Shown here in pieces: positions 9,553 to 18,301 of a DNA stretch of 64,000 nucleotides (its first letter is position 1; every line of letters begins with the position of its first letter). The stretch comes from Luteimicrobium album (lineage in GTDB: Bacteria > Actinomycetota > Actinomycetes > Actinomycetales > Cellulomonadaceae): NCBI RefSeq assembly GCF_030161555.1, contig NZ_BSUK01000001.1, positions 1,426,001 to 1,490,000 on the forward strand, read 5' to 3'. Under the pieces are notes generated by a model. The model worked only from the letters and a program-made list of their open reading frames with translations, searched no databases and was not told the DNA's origin. The position numbers and the translations under genes were made by a program.

Positions 9553-10541
9553 CGGCGGGTGAGCTCCTCGACCAGCGCCCTTTCGTCGATCGGTGGCATG
9601 TAGGCCATGAGGTGACCGAACGTCTTCCACGAGGAGACGCCGGCCATCCGCGCGAGCCCGTTGAGGTGGACCCGGTTGATCAGGTGCCCAAGGATCCATG
9701 TGGCCCGGAGGTTGGAGAGCTTGATAGGTGGGCAGTCGGGCGGGAGCTCGGCGTGCTCGATCATGTGCCAGAGCCTGGAACGGTCCCACTCCCGGGCTGC
9801 GAAGCCGAGCAGGGTCGAACCGGGGTCCTCGGCCCGGATCCGGGCGAGGGTCTGGTCATGCGGCGGGGTGACCGGCACGATGCGTGCATTCGCCCCGGGC
9901 ACCGCGAGGCACAGGTGCCCGTGCCGTTCGACGAGGTTCTCGGTCGTCAGCTGCCAGATCTCACGCGGGTAGGTCCCGGTCCCCAGACCGAGGGCGAGGA
10001 CGGCGGTGAGGCGCCGACGGCGCACAGGTGTGCGCTGCTGGGAGGCGACCTCGAGCATGCGCGAGACCTGGTCGGGCGTGTACGGGATGACGGCGTAGTC
10101 CCCGCGGAGCCGCGGCGGCGCGGGACGCCACGGCGCCTTCTTGGTGACCTGCACCGAGAACCGGCGAAGGTCTGAGCGGCGCGTCGCTCGCGATGACTCC
10201 ACCAGGTTCGGGCATCCGATTGCTATATACCGCTCGACGACGTCCGGGGTGAAGATCGCCTCACGGTCCAGTGGCAGCCCCTGGCGGTGGGCCCACACGA
10301 CGAACTGCGAGGTCGTCCGCATCGCCTCGATTGCCGCTCGAGCCTGCTCGGGGTGGACGTCGAGGACGACCGCGCGAGTGAAGTCGGCGACGGGCTCCCA
10401 GTCCTCGGGTCGGACCGCGTGCGGGACGTACTTCTTCACCGCGGCGACCGCGCGATCCGCTTCATTCTGTTCCGGCGTGTCGCCGGCGCACGGGTTGACG
10501 AGGCCAGTTCCAGAATCGCAGTCTGTACGTGCTGAAGACAT
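9549..10541 (-). CDS. Tyrosine recombinase-like (integrase-like) protein, degenerate
   Basis: 330 residues resembling the core fold of tyrosine recombinases. LGLGTGTYPREIWQL resembles the box I region, SNLRATWILGHLI matches the box II DLRHT region with its arginine, and SSWKTFGHLMAYMP resembles the terminal GH...Y segment with a candidate nucleophile tyrosine. The usual box I arginine and the histidine after the box II arginine are not in their normal form, so activity is uncertain. It is coupled to the transposase-like gene by a 4-base overlap and both read toward tRNA-Leu. It could be the recombinase of an island or half of an unusual two-protein transposon. Confidence 0.55.
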   Translation of the reverse strand: MSSARTDCDSGTGLVNPCAGDTPEQNEADRAVAAVKKYVPHAVRPEDWEPVADFTRAVVLDVHPEQARAAIEAMRTTSQFVVWAHRQGLPLDREAIFTPDVVERYIAIGCPNLVESSRATRRSDLRRFSVQVTKKAPWRPAPPRLRGDYAVIPYTPDQVSRMLEVASQQRTPVRRRRLTAVLALGLGTGTYPREIWQLTTENLVERHGHLCLAVPGANARIVPVTPPHDQTLARIRAEDPGSTLLGFAAREWDRSRLWHMIEHAELPPDCPPIKLSNLRATWILGHLINRVHLNGLARMAGVSSWKTFGHLMAYMPPIDERALVEELTRR

Positions 10542-10672
10542 AGAAGTACCCCCGGAGGTACTCGACGGGTCTGAATGCAGCGGGAGTCCGCCCGCTCAAG
10601 CGAAGCGATCGGGTTCAGGAGTTGTAGCTCCTGGGCCCGTTTCGCGTTCTCGGCGTCCTGCGCCGACCGCGG

Positions 10673-10909
10673 TCAGCCCATCGCACCCTCGTCGGAGTCG
10701 TCGAGAGCCCTGGCCAGAAGGTCTGCGTGCACGGCCGTTACCGGGCGCCCTGCCTGGTAGGCGGCCTCGTACAGCCGCTGGGCGATGCGTGCCGGGATCC
10801 GGGCGTCGAAGCGCACGAGTTCGTCAGGCTTGTAGACACGCTCGTGGGTTGAGGGCCGGCCTGAGCGTGCAGGCCGGATCACCACGGGACGTTCTTGGCG
10901 CTCGGTCAC
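10673..10909 (-). CDS. Small basic protein of mobile-element type
   Basis: 78 residues from GTG at 10909 (VTERQERPVVIRPARSGRP) to GAMG. The C-terminal half, VRFDARIPARIAQRLYEAAYQAGRPVTAVHADLLARALDD, could be a strand followed by helices as in ribbon-helix-helix proteins, but I do not recognise the family. It lies just upstream of the integrase-like gene in the same direction and may be its regulator. The frame stays open far upstream without recognisable sequence, so the start is a judgement. Confidence 0.45.
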   Translation of the reverse strand: MTERQERPVVIRPARSGRPSTHERVYKPDELVRFDARIPARIAQRLYEAAYQAGRPVTAVHADLLARALDDSDEGAMG

Positions 10910-11393
10910 CCTTCTCACCCCTCGTCCGAACCTGACACGACGACAAACGAAGCTGTTCCTACAGAACGGCGGATCCGTTCGTGTCGGGTGGTCAGGCCGG
11001 CGAGTAATGCTGGTCGGTTGATCTCGAGCGCCACGTGGCCGATGGCCCAGAGCGTGCGGCTGTCCCCGCACCAGGTACGGGCAACTGAGAACCAATGTAG
11101 GCACGAGAGGGCCCGGCGTCACGAGCGGCACGCCCGACGCGTGCCGAGACCATCTCGGTTGCGGACGTCGCCAGGCAGAGCAAAGCCCCGGCCGTCTGAT
11201 CGACTCATACGAGTCACAGGGACGGTTCCGGGGCGTTGCATCCCACGGTACAGCCTGCTGCCGCGTCCGAGAGAAGATCAGCGCCCGCCCGATGCGGCGC
11301 GTGAACTTCTTGTGGACACGGCTCGGGGTGGACGTTTCGGCCACCGCCAGACATGTAGGAGGTAGGAGCGTCAGTCTGGATGGGGGTTTCGTC
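10910..11393. other. Intergenic stretch with long inverted repeat
   Basis: No convincing gene. The notable structure is an imperfect inverted repeat at 11185-11234: GCCCCGGCCGTC pairs with GACGGTTCCGGGGC, and inside it GACTC/GAGTC pair again. It could end leftward transcripts or mark an element end. AGGAGG at 11357-11362 is not followed by a start codon at usable distance. Confidence 0.5.
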
Positions 11394-12053
11394 ATGTCGG
11401 AGATCGATGGATCCGTCGCGGAGGATCGCGAGTTCTCAGAACTGCTGCGGTCCGCTGCGCCGCCAGTACCTGCTGTGACGGGCGCTGTCCTGACGGAGTT
11501 GCACGCGGTGACGCGCGCCGCGGCGGGGCTCCGACAGCGTGCGCGGAGGCGCCGGTGGTTCACCGGGGTTGGCGCGGTGGCAGCGCTCGCCGCGTCTGGA
11601 GTGGGTGGGGCGGCCATTGGTTCCCAGCCAGCAGAGGACTACTCCTGGGGCAAGGGGACAAGCTGGGCTTCGTGGGCGGAGCATCCTGCCGCCACCTTGA
11701 CGTACAGGCTCCCAGGTGGTGGGACCTGCGAGCAGCGGCTCGGCGAAGTCGACGCTGCTGATCCCGCGAGCGAGGCATTCGCGACGAAGTTCATGCGCTC
11801 GACCGATCTCGTGGCCGGTGCGGACGTTCGCGCCGCGATTTCGAAGCTCCGTTCCGAGGACTACCAGGTGCACAGTCCGGACGGAAAGATGGTCCAAGGC
11901 GGATTCGGCACGCCGTTTTACAACGCCGACTACGAGTACGACCAGGCCGTCACGGCGGCCGTCCAGACCGAGATCCTCGCCGCAGCCGCGGCTGCTGGGC
12001 ATTCTGGCCCCTCGTACACCGGGCAGACACGCTGCAAGGGCGAGACCTGGTGA
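11394..12053 (+). CDS. Putative anti-sigma factor-like membrane protein
   Basis: 219 residues. The N-terminus is cytoplasmic and acidic (EIDGSVAEDREFSELLRSAAP), one membrane helix follows near residues 50-70 (WFTGVGAVAALAASGVGGAAIG), and the outer domain contains two cysteines (GGGTCEQRLG, TRCKGETW). The stop overlaps the GTG of an ECF sigma factor (GTGA). Topology and coupling suggest a membrane anti-sigma factor, but there is no recognisable zinc-binding HxxxCxxC motif and the order is anti-sigma first. The ATG at 11394 has only a weak G-rich site upstream. Confidence 0.55.
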   Translation: MSEIDGSVAEDREFSELLRSAAPPVPAVTGAVLTELHAVTRAAAGLRQRARRRRWFTGVGAVAALAASGVGGAAIGSQPAEDYSWGKGTSWASWAEHPAATLTYRLPGGGTCEQRLGEVDAADPASEAFATKFMRSTDLVAGADVRAAISKLRSEDYQVHSPDGKMVQGGFGTPFYNADYEYDQAVTAAVQTEILAAAAAAGHSGPSYTGQTRCKGETW

Positions 12054-12541
12054 GCGGCGCACGGGAGCGCTTCGTTATCGCCGTGGACCGCTGCTCACCT
12101 GACCTCCTGCGGTACTTCTCTCGCCGCGGCGGACCGGACGCCGCCGACCTGGTATCAGAGACGGTCGCGATCGCGTGGCGCCAGCACCGACGGCTACCGC
12201 CCGACAGCACCGAGGCGCGCATGTGGCTGTTCGGGATCGCGCGCAACGTCCTCCGCAATGCGCAACGTACCGAGGTCCGTCGCCTTGAGGTTGCCGATCG
12301 GCTGCGCAGCGCGGTCGAGCTCGAGCTCCGGTCGCTGCCGCCCGACACGCGCGACGACGTGCGCATCGCGCTCGAGCACCTGGACCCCGAGCTGAGTGAA
12401 CTCGTGACTCTCATCCACTGGGACGGCTTCACTCTGGTCGAGGCCGCGCAGCTCCAGGGCATACCGGCGTCGACCGCCCGCGGGCGGTACCAGCGGGCCA
12501 AGAGCGTCCTTCGTGAGCTGCTGACGGCCTCCCCGTGCTGA
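12050..12541 (+). CDS. ECF-type RNA polymerase sigma factor
   Basis: 163 residues. Region 2 is visible around LLRYFSRRGGPDAADLVSETVAIAWRQ and ARMWLFGIARNVLRN. Region 4 is around LDPELSELVTLIHWDGFTLVEAAQLQGIPASTARGRYQRAK, a helix-turn-helix for the -35 element. It starts at GTG overlapping the upstream stop, so its production is tied to the membrane protein before it. Its last codons overlap the start of the following membrane gene. Confidence 0.88.
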   Translation: MSGARERFVIAVDRCSPDLLRYFSRRGGPDAADLVSETVAIAWRQHRRLPPDSTEARMWLFGIARNVLRNAQRTEVRRLEVADRLRSAVELELRSLPPDTRDDVRIALEHLDPELSELVTLIHWDGFTLVEAAQLQGIPASTARGRYQRAKSVLRELLTASPC

Positions 12542-14147
12542 AGCCGGCCGGCCCACGAACAATCCCCACTCGACCACGACCCGGACAGACGACGCAACGT
12601 CTTCGTGAGCCGCGGGGCCGTGTGCATCGCGGCGATCGAGCCGACCTACTTGGGCAGGTACAGCCACTCCGGGCCTGGCGAGCCGAGCTCCTCGGATTCG
12701 CTGCAGCAAGTGCGCTGGCGCTCGTCGTCGTGGCGCACGCAGTGACGACACAGGCCTGGCTCATGTTCGAAGACTCCGACTCCCTCGTCGTCGTCCTCGT
12801 CCAACGGTCCCTCTCAGTCGGGCAACCGCAGGACTGGGCCATGTCCCCAGTCCTCTTCCTTCCGGAGATCGGCCTCTACCTTGGGCTCTCGCTCCTCGGC
12901 ATGACAACACGCGAGACACTCGTCCTGAACGCCCTGCTGAACTTCATCGGCCTCTACGCCGCGATCCGCCTCGTCGCGGGGGCGCGGCGTAACCACCGCG
13001 CTCCCGTCATCGGGGCCCTCGCAGCATTCGCATCCTTCTGTGTTCTCGCGCTCCTTGATGGCGGCCGAGGACGCTCCGGATTCCAGCTCGCCTCCCTGCT
13101 CACGACAACCACGTACTACTCGGCGACGGTCATCGGCGGGGTCGTCGCGATCGGACTCGTGAGGCGCTCGTTCGATCGACCCGAGCGTGCACGCCCGCTG
13201 GCTTGGCTCCTTGGAACGGTCGCGACCGTGTCGACGCTCACCAACCCTCTGTTCGCCGGGTGGGTGACCGCCCCGGCCCTCGTTGCGTTCGGGATCGTCG
13301 CTGTCCGCAAGCTGGCGTTGGCCCGTACGACGGTCGTGCTCGCCTTCGCAATGCTCGCGGGCACAGGCCTCGGGTACGCCGCACGGACCCCGCTGGCACG
13401 GTTCATCGTCGCGGATCCAGAGAACTATCTACGGCCCCATCAATGGAGTGCGTCCCTGGACTACTACGCCAGCCAGGCGGGTACGACGCCGCACAGTCCC
13501 ACCGGTGCGCTCTCCTCGGGATCACCGCTGTGGTCATCGCCCTGTCAGCTGTAGTCGCGGTAGTCGCGGCCCGCCGACGCTTGACCGGGCCCGCGATGGT
13601 TGGGCTCGTCGGCGTCGTTTCGCCGGTCGTGACGTTGTTCGGTGCGGTCGCCACGGGCACCCAGGCCGATCGATATCTTCAGCCGTGGGTGTTCCTGCCT
13701 GTGCTCGCGATCACTGTTCTACAAGACCTCGTCCCTGCACCGGTCTGGCGACGTAGGACTCGACTGCAGGTGCTTACTGGCGTCGCTCTCGCGGCACTGG
13801 TTGGCCTGGGGCTGCCCGCCACCGTGCACGGAGCGACGGGCCGCGACGCGGACCTCCAGTGCGTCGTCAACTGGGTAAACGCGTCCAGTAAAGTTGGTGC
13901 GGGACAGTTCTGGACTGTGAGGGCTGCAAAGGCCTACGCGGCCGATCCCCGATCGCTTGTCCAGGTCAACAGCCAACTCCAGCCATACGTGTGGCTCGTC
14001 AACCGAAACGACCACCTCGGCCACATTGGATTCGTCATCCAAGACGCGCATAGCCCTAATCTCGACCTGGCGCGCCAGTCATGGCCCGCCGGGCAACTAG
14101 CCCGCATCGAATGTGGTCGCTACACGATCCTGGACCTTTCACCATAG
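12535..14147 (+). CDS. Polytopic membrane protein of unknown function, frameshifted
   Basis: About 537 residues when one missing base near 13500 is restored. The first part (to about 13510) carries several membrane helices such as LLGFAAASALALVVVAHAV and VLNALLNFIGLYAAIRLVAG. The second part, open in another frame, continues with ALLGITAVVIALSAVVAVVA and further helices, then a soluble C-terminus (ARIECGRYTILDLSP). An early acidic patch MFEDSD after the first helix recalls GT-C glycosyltransferases, but I cannot assign it. It starts at GTG inside the sigma factor's last codons. Confidence 0.6.
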
Positions 14148-14336
14148 GCAACAAGCCGGGAAACCTTGTTAGCGATGCCGAGGCCTAACCGCGGCGACAT
14201 TCGACAGAGGGTCAGGCGTAGGTCCTCCTGGCCGCCAACCAGGCTCGCACGGGCGGCCGTCCTGGCTCACGCTCGTATCGCTTCATCTAGAGTTGGCACC
14301 AGTCGAAGTGCTCAGCTCTGGATGGGAGGCGGACGC

Positions 14337-15002
14337 ATGGAGGGGCGGGAACCCCAGCAGGATCGAGGGTACGCCAGGCGCGAGTCGATCCTGATCGGCG
14401 CGGCGACGATGTTTGAAGAGCTCGGATACGGCCAGACCTCTCTCAAGCAGATCGCCACTGCCGCTGGCGCGACCATGGGGTCGGTTTACTTCTATTTTCC
14501 AACCAAGGAGGCTCTCGCGCTCTCTGTTATTGAGGAGCAGTACCAGCGTACGTTCGACGTGATGGCGAGCGTTGGCGACGGTTGCGCGGGAATAGAGGTA
14601 CTGGTGCGCACATCAGAGGCTATTGCAAGTTTGATGTTGCGTGACGTCGTCGTTCAAGCGGGGATCCGGCTCTCTATCGAACAGGGTTCGCAGTGGCCTG
14701 CAACACGCGGCTTCTACCGCGGGTGGATGGACGGCCTAGTGCCGGCCCTGCAACAGGCTCAAGACATGAATGAACTCGATTCGTCGTTGACCCTGCAGGA
14801 GATTGCAGACATCCTGGTCCCATTCTTCACCGGCGTGCACATGATTTCAAAGGTGCTCACCGACCGTGACGACCTCTATCCGTCTTTACAGCGGATGTGG
14901 CACGTCATGATCGACGCCATCACCGCTCCTGACCAGAGGCCGCATCTTCGCGCCTTGGTGGCCGAGCTCTTCGGGGTGCAGCCCTCCGGCCGCGCGAGGT
15001 AG
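14337..15002 (+). CDS. TetR regulator resembling gamma-butyrolactone receptors
   Basis: 221 residues. The N-terminal helix-turn-helix reads FEELGYGQTSLKQIATAAGATMGSVYFYFPTKEALALSVIEEQ. The centre, LRDVVVQAGIRLSIEQGSQWP, matches the pattern of ScbR/ArpA-type butyrolactone receptors. These repress secondary-metabolism or bacteriocin-like loci until a diffusible signal binds. The ATG at 14337 has GGGAGG seven bases upstream. It sits just before the secreted-protein/exporter operon, so local control is plausible. No synthase of the AfsA type is in the window. Confidence 0.75.
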   Translation: MEGREPQQDRGYARRESILIGAATMFEELGYGQTSLKQIATAAGATMGSVYFYFPTKEALALSVIEEQYQRTFDVMASVGDGCAGIEVLVRTSEAIASLMLRDVVVQAGIRLSIEQGSQWPATRGFYRGWMDGLVPALQQAQDMNELDSSLTLQEIADILVPFFTGVHMISKVLTDRDDLYPSLQRMWHVMIDAITAPDQRPHLRALVAELFGVQPSGRAR

Positions 15003-15146
15003 GTGGGCCACGTCGACCGCGGCCGCCAAGGCAGCGGCCGCCTGCTCAGGCTCGTGGTGCGAGGGCGCCGCCGCCTCGGCCCGACGCGACCCATCCGACG
15101 CGACCGAGGAGATCCGACGTCGAGAGTGGGGAGCTCGCGCCTGCTG

Positions 15147-15175
15147 TTGATGAACTAAGTTGAGCGTCATACTTT
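15147..15175 (+). promoter_or_regulatory. Candidate promoter of the secreted-protein/exporter operon
   Basis: TTGATG at 15147-15152 and TACTTT at 15170-15175 are separated by 17 bases and lie about 60 bases upstream of the 15236 start. This is the only good sigma70-like pair in the 233-base gap. Confidence 0.45.
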
Positions 15176-15235
15176 GTTTCCGTCCGGCGGTGACGACCCG
15201 CAGGACACAGTTCCAGTGACTGGAAGGGGAGATCG

Positions 15236-15622
15236 ATGCGTGTCAGAAGGCGTCTAGCGGCGGTGCTCGTCGCGGGCCTGGCTGCGAGCGGGGCGGCGGT
15301 TGCTACCGCTGCCGGAGCGCAGGCGTCGACGAGCGACTGTGCCTCGACCTATACCTGTTGGTGGGTCGACACCGGGTACTCAGGTACCTACTACGGGTCG
15401 GCCATGAACCAGCTCAGCTGGCCCTCCGGGATCGCCAACAAGGACTTGTCCGTCTGGAACGACGGCACATCCGGCCAGGCAATCTTCACGTACAACTACA
15501 ACGCGAACATCGAGGTCATGTACTGCGTCCGCAAGGGCGTGAAGGTGAGTTCGATCCCGTCTTCGAAGGCGAACCGGGGTAACAGCCACAACTGGAAGGC
15601 GCCCGACAGCGGATGCCTGTGA
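15236..15622 (+). CDS. Small secreted cysteine-containing protein, I36/crystallin-like
   Basis: 128 residues with a clear Sec signal peptide (MRVRRRLAAVLVAGLAASG to AGAQAS). The mature part of about 97 residues has four cysteines and many aromatics: CASTYTCWWVDTGYSGTYYG, SVWNDGTSGQAIFTYNYN, VMYCVRKG, APDSGCL. The CxxxxxCWW-D-GYSG pattern resembles peptidase-inhibitor I36 and other beta/gamma-crystallin-type secreted proteins. GGGGAG precedes the ATG. It is first in a coupled operon encoding a lipoprotein and an ABC exporter, so it may be cargo or an exported effector. Function is inferred only. Confidence 0.6.
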   Translation: MRVRRRLAAVLVAGLAASGAAVATAAGAQASTSDCASTYTCWWVDTGYSGTYYGSAMNQLSWPSGIANKDLSVWNDGTSGQAIFTYNYNANIEVMYCVRKGVKVSSIPSSKANRGNSHNWKAPDSGCL

Positions 15623-16590
15623 CCTCTCTTCGTCGGGCCGGGGCCGTATGCCTGACCGGTGCCCTGGTGGCAGCGGTCGCAGCGTGCGGCTCCGGCCCCA
15701 CACCTTCGGACGACTATCTCTCTGGCGCGCTGGCGCAACAGGTGACGCAGCGCATCCACGACCTGGACTACCCCTACGACGAGCAATCGTCGTTCGGCTT
15801 TCAGATGGGCAATCTTCAGACCCAGCTCATTCATGACTGCGTCGAAGCAACAGGCCTGAAGGTACCCCCGCCCGACCTGACCCAGCCGGACCCGGCAAGC
15901 TACGTCCCCGACGTGGCGACCTTGTGGCTGACCGCACCGCGGGACTTCGGCGTCGCTCGCTCGTTGAGCGACCCTACGGTGCTCGCTAGCCTGAGGGCGG
16001 CCATGGCGGGGGAGAGCAAGGACGGGTCGACTCACACCGGCTACCCCGACGACTACGACACCGTTGTGTACGGGAGCACAGACGATCCGAAGGACTGGCT
16101 GACCTTCTCCATCGGAGATGGCGGCGAGGTCCAGGTACCGGTCGGCGGCTGCTTCGGTCAGGCGACACAGCAGATGTATGGCGTGCCGGCCGTGGACTAT
16201 GAGCGCGCCCGCCACGAGATGCCCAAGGTGGCGGACGTTCTTGCCGAGGCCGTCTCGTCGAAGAAGGTCCGCTCCACCGTCGGGGCCTGGTCCTCGTGCA
16301 TGAAGAAGAAGTCGTACACGGCCAAGGACCCGAGCGAGCTTGGGCAGGCCCTGTCGGACTGGCTGACCGGGGCCGTAGACGGGAAGATGACGGTGCAGCA
16401 GGTACAGGCTAAGGAGGCCGCGTTGGCTGTCGCCGACAAGGACTGCAAGACGTCGAGCGGCCTCGGCACGGCCGCCGACGAGTCGTTTGTCGATGCGGCG
16501 GACAAGGCGCTCAACTCCAAGCAAGGTGTCGTCAGTGCCTACCGCGAGATGAACGACCACGCGCTCAAACTGCTGGCGAAGCGATCGTGA
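15613..16590 (+). CDS. Secreted lipoprotein of unknown function
   Basis: 325 residues. A lipoprotein signal ends at AAVAAC, so the mature protein is membrane-anchored outside the cell. Later cysteines occur in HDCVEAT, GGCFGQA, SSCMKKK and DKDCKTS. No catalytic motif is recognisable. The start overlaps the secreted-protein gene and the stop overlaps the adaptor start (GTGA), so it belongs to the exporter operon. It could be an immunity or docking protein. Confidence 0.65.
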   Translation: MPVTSLRRAGAVCLTGALVAAVAACGSGPTPSDDYLSGALAQQVTQRIHDLDYPYDEQSSFGFQMGNLQTQLIHDCVEATGLKVPPPDLTQPDPASYVPDVATLWLTAPRDFGVARSLSDPTVLASLRAAMAGESKDGSTHTGYPDDYDTVVYGSTDDPKDWLTFSIGDGGEVQVPVGGCFGQATQQMYGVPAVDYERARHEMPKVADVLAEAVSSKKVRSTVGAWSSCMKKKSYTAKDPSELGQALSDWLTGAVDGKMTVQQVQAKEAALAVADKDCKTSSGLGTAADESFVDAADKALNSKQGVVSAYREMNDHALKLLAKRS

Positions 16591-17611
16591 GCCGCCGCCT
16601 GCTCACGATGGTGGCGGGTGGATGTGGCCTCGTGCTCGGTTGCGTGATCGTCATCGTGCTCGCGCTCACGGTCGGAGTCCCGAGCAGCGTCGCGGACCGG
16701 CCGACAAGCAAGGATGACCGCGTTCCCGTCACGGCACCTGTCACCCAGACGACGATCGAACAGACCCAGGTGCTGACGGGCAGTCTGACCCCAGCATCGC
16801 GGACCGACGTTGTGGCTGATTCCGGAATCGTCACGGCCATGCCGGTCAAGGACGGTGCGGCCGTCAAGGGTGGGCACGTCATCGCGGACGTCAACGACGA
16901 ACCTGTCCTCGCGCTCGAAATGCCGTTCGCTCTGTGGCGCGACCTCGATGTCGGCGCCACTGGTGCGGACGCTCGAGCGGTCCAGGACGGCCTCAAGAAG
17001 GCCGGGTTGTTCGACGGCAGCACGACAGCAGCGCTGTCCCAGTCGACGTTTGACGCACTCGGACGGGCCGACTCCCGGCTTCGCAAACCCCGCTCCGCGT
17101 CGCCAGCATCGCTCCCGTCGACCGGACGGGGTCTCGTCTGCAGGCTCCCGGCCTGTCGGTCGGGGTCAGAGTCGATGGAGATCATGCGATCGCGATCACG
17201 CGGCGCAGCGATGTCCTCGCCGTGGGCGATGGCGGTGCAGCGGCCGGAACCGTCCACGCGGGCCAGGAGCTGCGCCTACAGGGCGACGACGGTGAGACCG
17301 ACTGGACGGGCACCCTGACCAAGGTCAGCTCGACATCGTCACAGACGCTCCTTTCCAGCCAGGCAGACAAGCCGCTGCCCGACAAGATCGCCGGGGCGCT
17401 GGTCGTCACCGCCTCCACGTCCAAGCCGGTGCTGGCAGCTCCCCGCGTGGCCCTGCAACCACAAGCCGACGGGACCACCACGGTCGACGTGGTCGAGGGG
17501 GCCAAGCACCACAGCGTCCAGGTCACGCAGGGCCTGTGCGACGCCGACCGCTGCGAGGTAACCCCGACCGGCGGGGCCTTGCATCCGGGTGACGATGTGG
17601 TAGTGCGATGA
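16587..17611 (+). CDS. Membrane-fusion (HlyD/MacA-like) adaptor, frameshifted
   Basis: Periplasmic-adaptor-type protein of about 342 residues. An N-terminal membrane helix is followed by a lipoyl-like hairpin region (TPASRTDVVADSGIVTAMPVKDGAAVKGGHVIADV) and a peptidoglycan-binding-like helical insert (LDVGATGADARAVQDGLKKAGLFDG). The C-terminal beta domains carry the GQELRLQGDD and APRVALQP segments. One missing base in AAACCCC near 17090 separates the halves; restoring it gives TPLRVASIAPVDRTGSRLQAPG. It ends in an ATGA overlap with the ATPase. Confidence 0.75.
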
Positions 17612-18297
17612 GCGTTGTCCACGTCGCGCCCGTCGAGCTCCGCGCGGTGACACGCACCTTCGACGGCGGAAAAGTGCGGCCGCTCGAAGACGTCGATTTG
17701 ACGATCGACGGGCCCGGCTCGCTCGCACTCATCGGGGCGAGCGGATCCGGCAAGACAACACTGCTCAACATCGTCGGCCTGCTTGACGAACCCGACGCGG
17801 GAACCGTCCTGGTCGGCGGTGCCGTCGTCTCCACACTCGACGACAGGGCGGTCACCCGTCTTCGGGCCCGGCACTTCGGGTTCGTCTTCCAGGATGCCCT
17901 CGTCGACCCCCGACGGACAGCCCGAGAGAACGTCGCACTCGGCCTCGCCTTCGCCGGAATCGGTGCGCACGAACGGGGCCTCCTGGCCGACGAGGCTCTC
18001 AGTAAGACCGATATGAGCCGCCGCGCGAACACCTATGCGGGGGACCTGTCCGGTGGTGAACGCCAACGCGTCGCGGTGGCCCGTGCGATCGCTCACCGCC
18101 CACCGGTCCTGCTGTGCGACGAACCGACCGGCAACCTCGACCCGGCCAACACCGAGCGCGTCTTCGCCCTCCTCAGCGAGTACGCCACAGCAGCAGCCGT
18201 GGTCGTCGTCACCCACGACCTCGACCTCGCCCAACGCTGCGCGCGCGCCCTGCAGGTGACCGGGGAGGTCTACGCCCCGCGTTCGAATCCGCGGTGA
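17608..18297 (+). CDS. ABC transporter ATP-binding protein (MacB/LolD type)
   Basis: 229 residues. Walker A is GASGSGKTT, the Q-loop FVFQDALVD, the signature LSGGERQRVAVARAI, and Walker B VLLCDEPTGNLD, with a switch histidine in VVTHDLDLA. The size and EPTGNLD motif are typical of ATPases that partner FtsX-like permeases. It is coupled to the adaptor and lies 4 bases before the permease gene. Confidence 0.92.
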   Translation: MSVVHVAPVELRAVTRTFDGGKVRPLEDVDLTIDGPGSLALIGASGSGKTTLLNIVGLLDEPDAGTVLVGGAVVSTLDDRAVTRLRARHFGFVFQDALVDPRRTARENVALGLAFAGIGAHERGLLADEALSKTDMSRRANTYAGDLSGGERQRVAVARAIAHRPPVLLCDEPTGNLDPANTERVFALLSEYATAAAVVVVTHDLDLAQRCARALQVTGEVYAPRSNPR

Positions 18298-18301
18298 CCT
18301 G

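Noticed and set aside
10910..11617. A long minus-strand open frame continuing upstream of the small gene at 10673-10909.
   Set aside because: The upstream part is low-complexity Arg/Pro/Thr-rich sequence of the kind that GC-rich antisense frames produce, and it overlaps the anti-sigma-like gene.
15236..15622. Lactococcin 972-type bacteriocin.
   Set aside because: The mature sequence lacks the lactococcin 972 pattern, has cysteine pairs instead, and the permease is FtsX-like rather than the bacteriocin-associated integral membrane protein.
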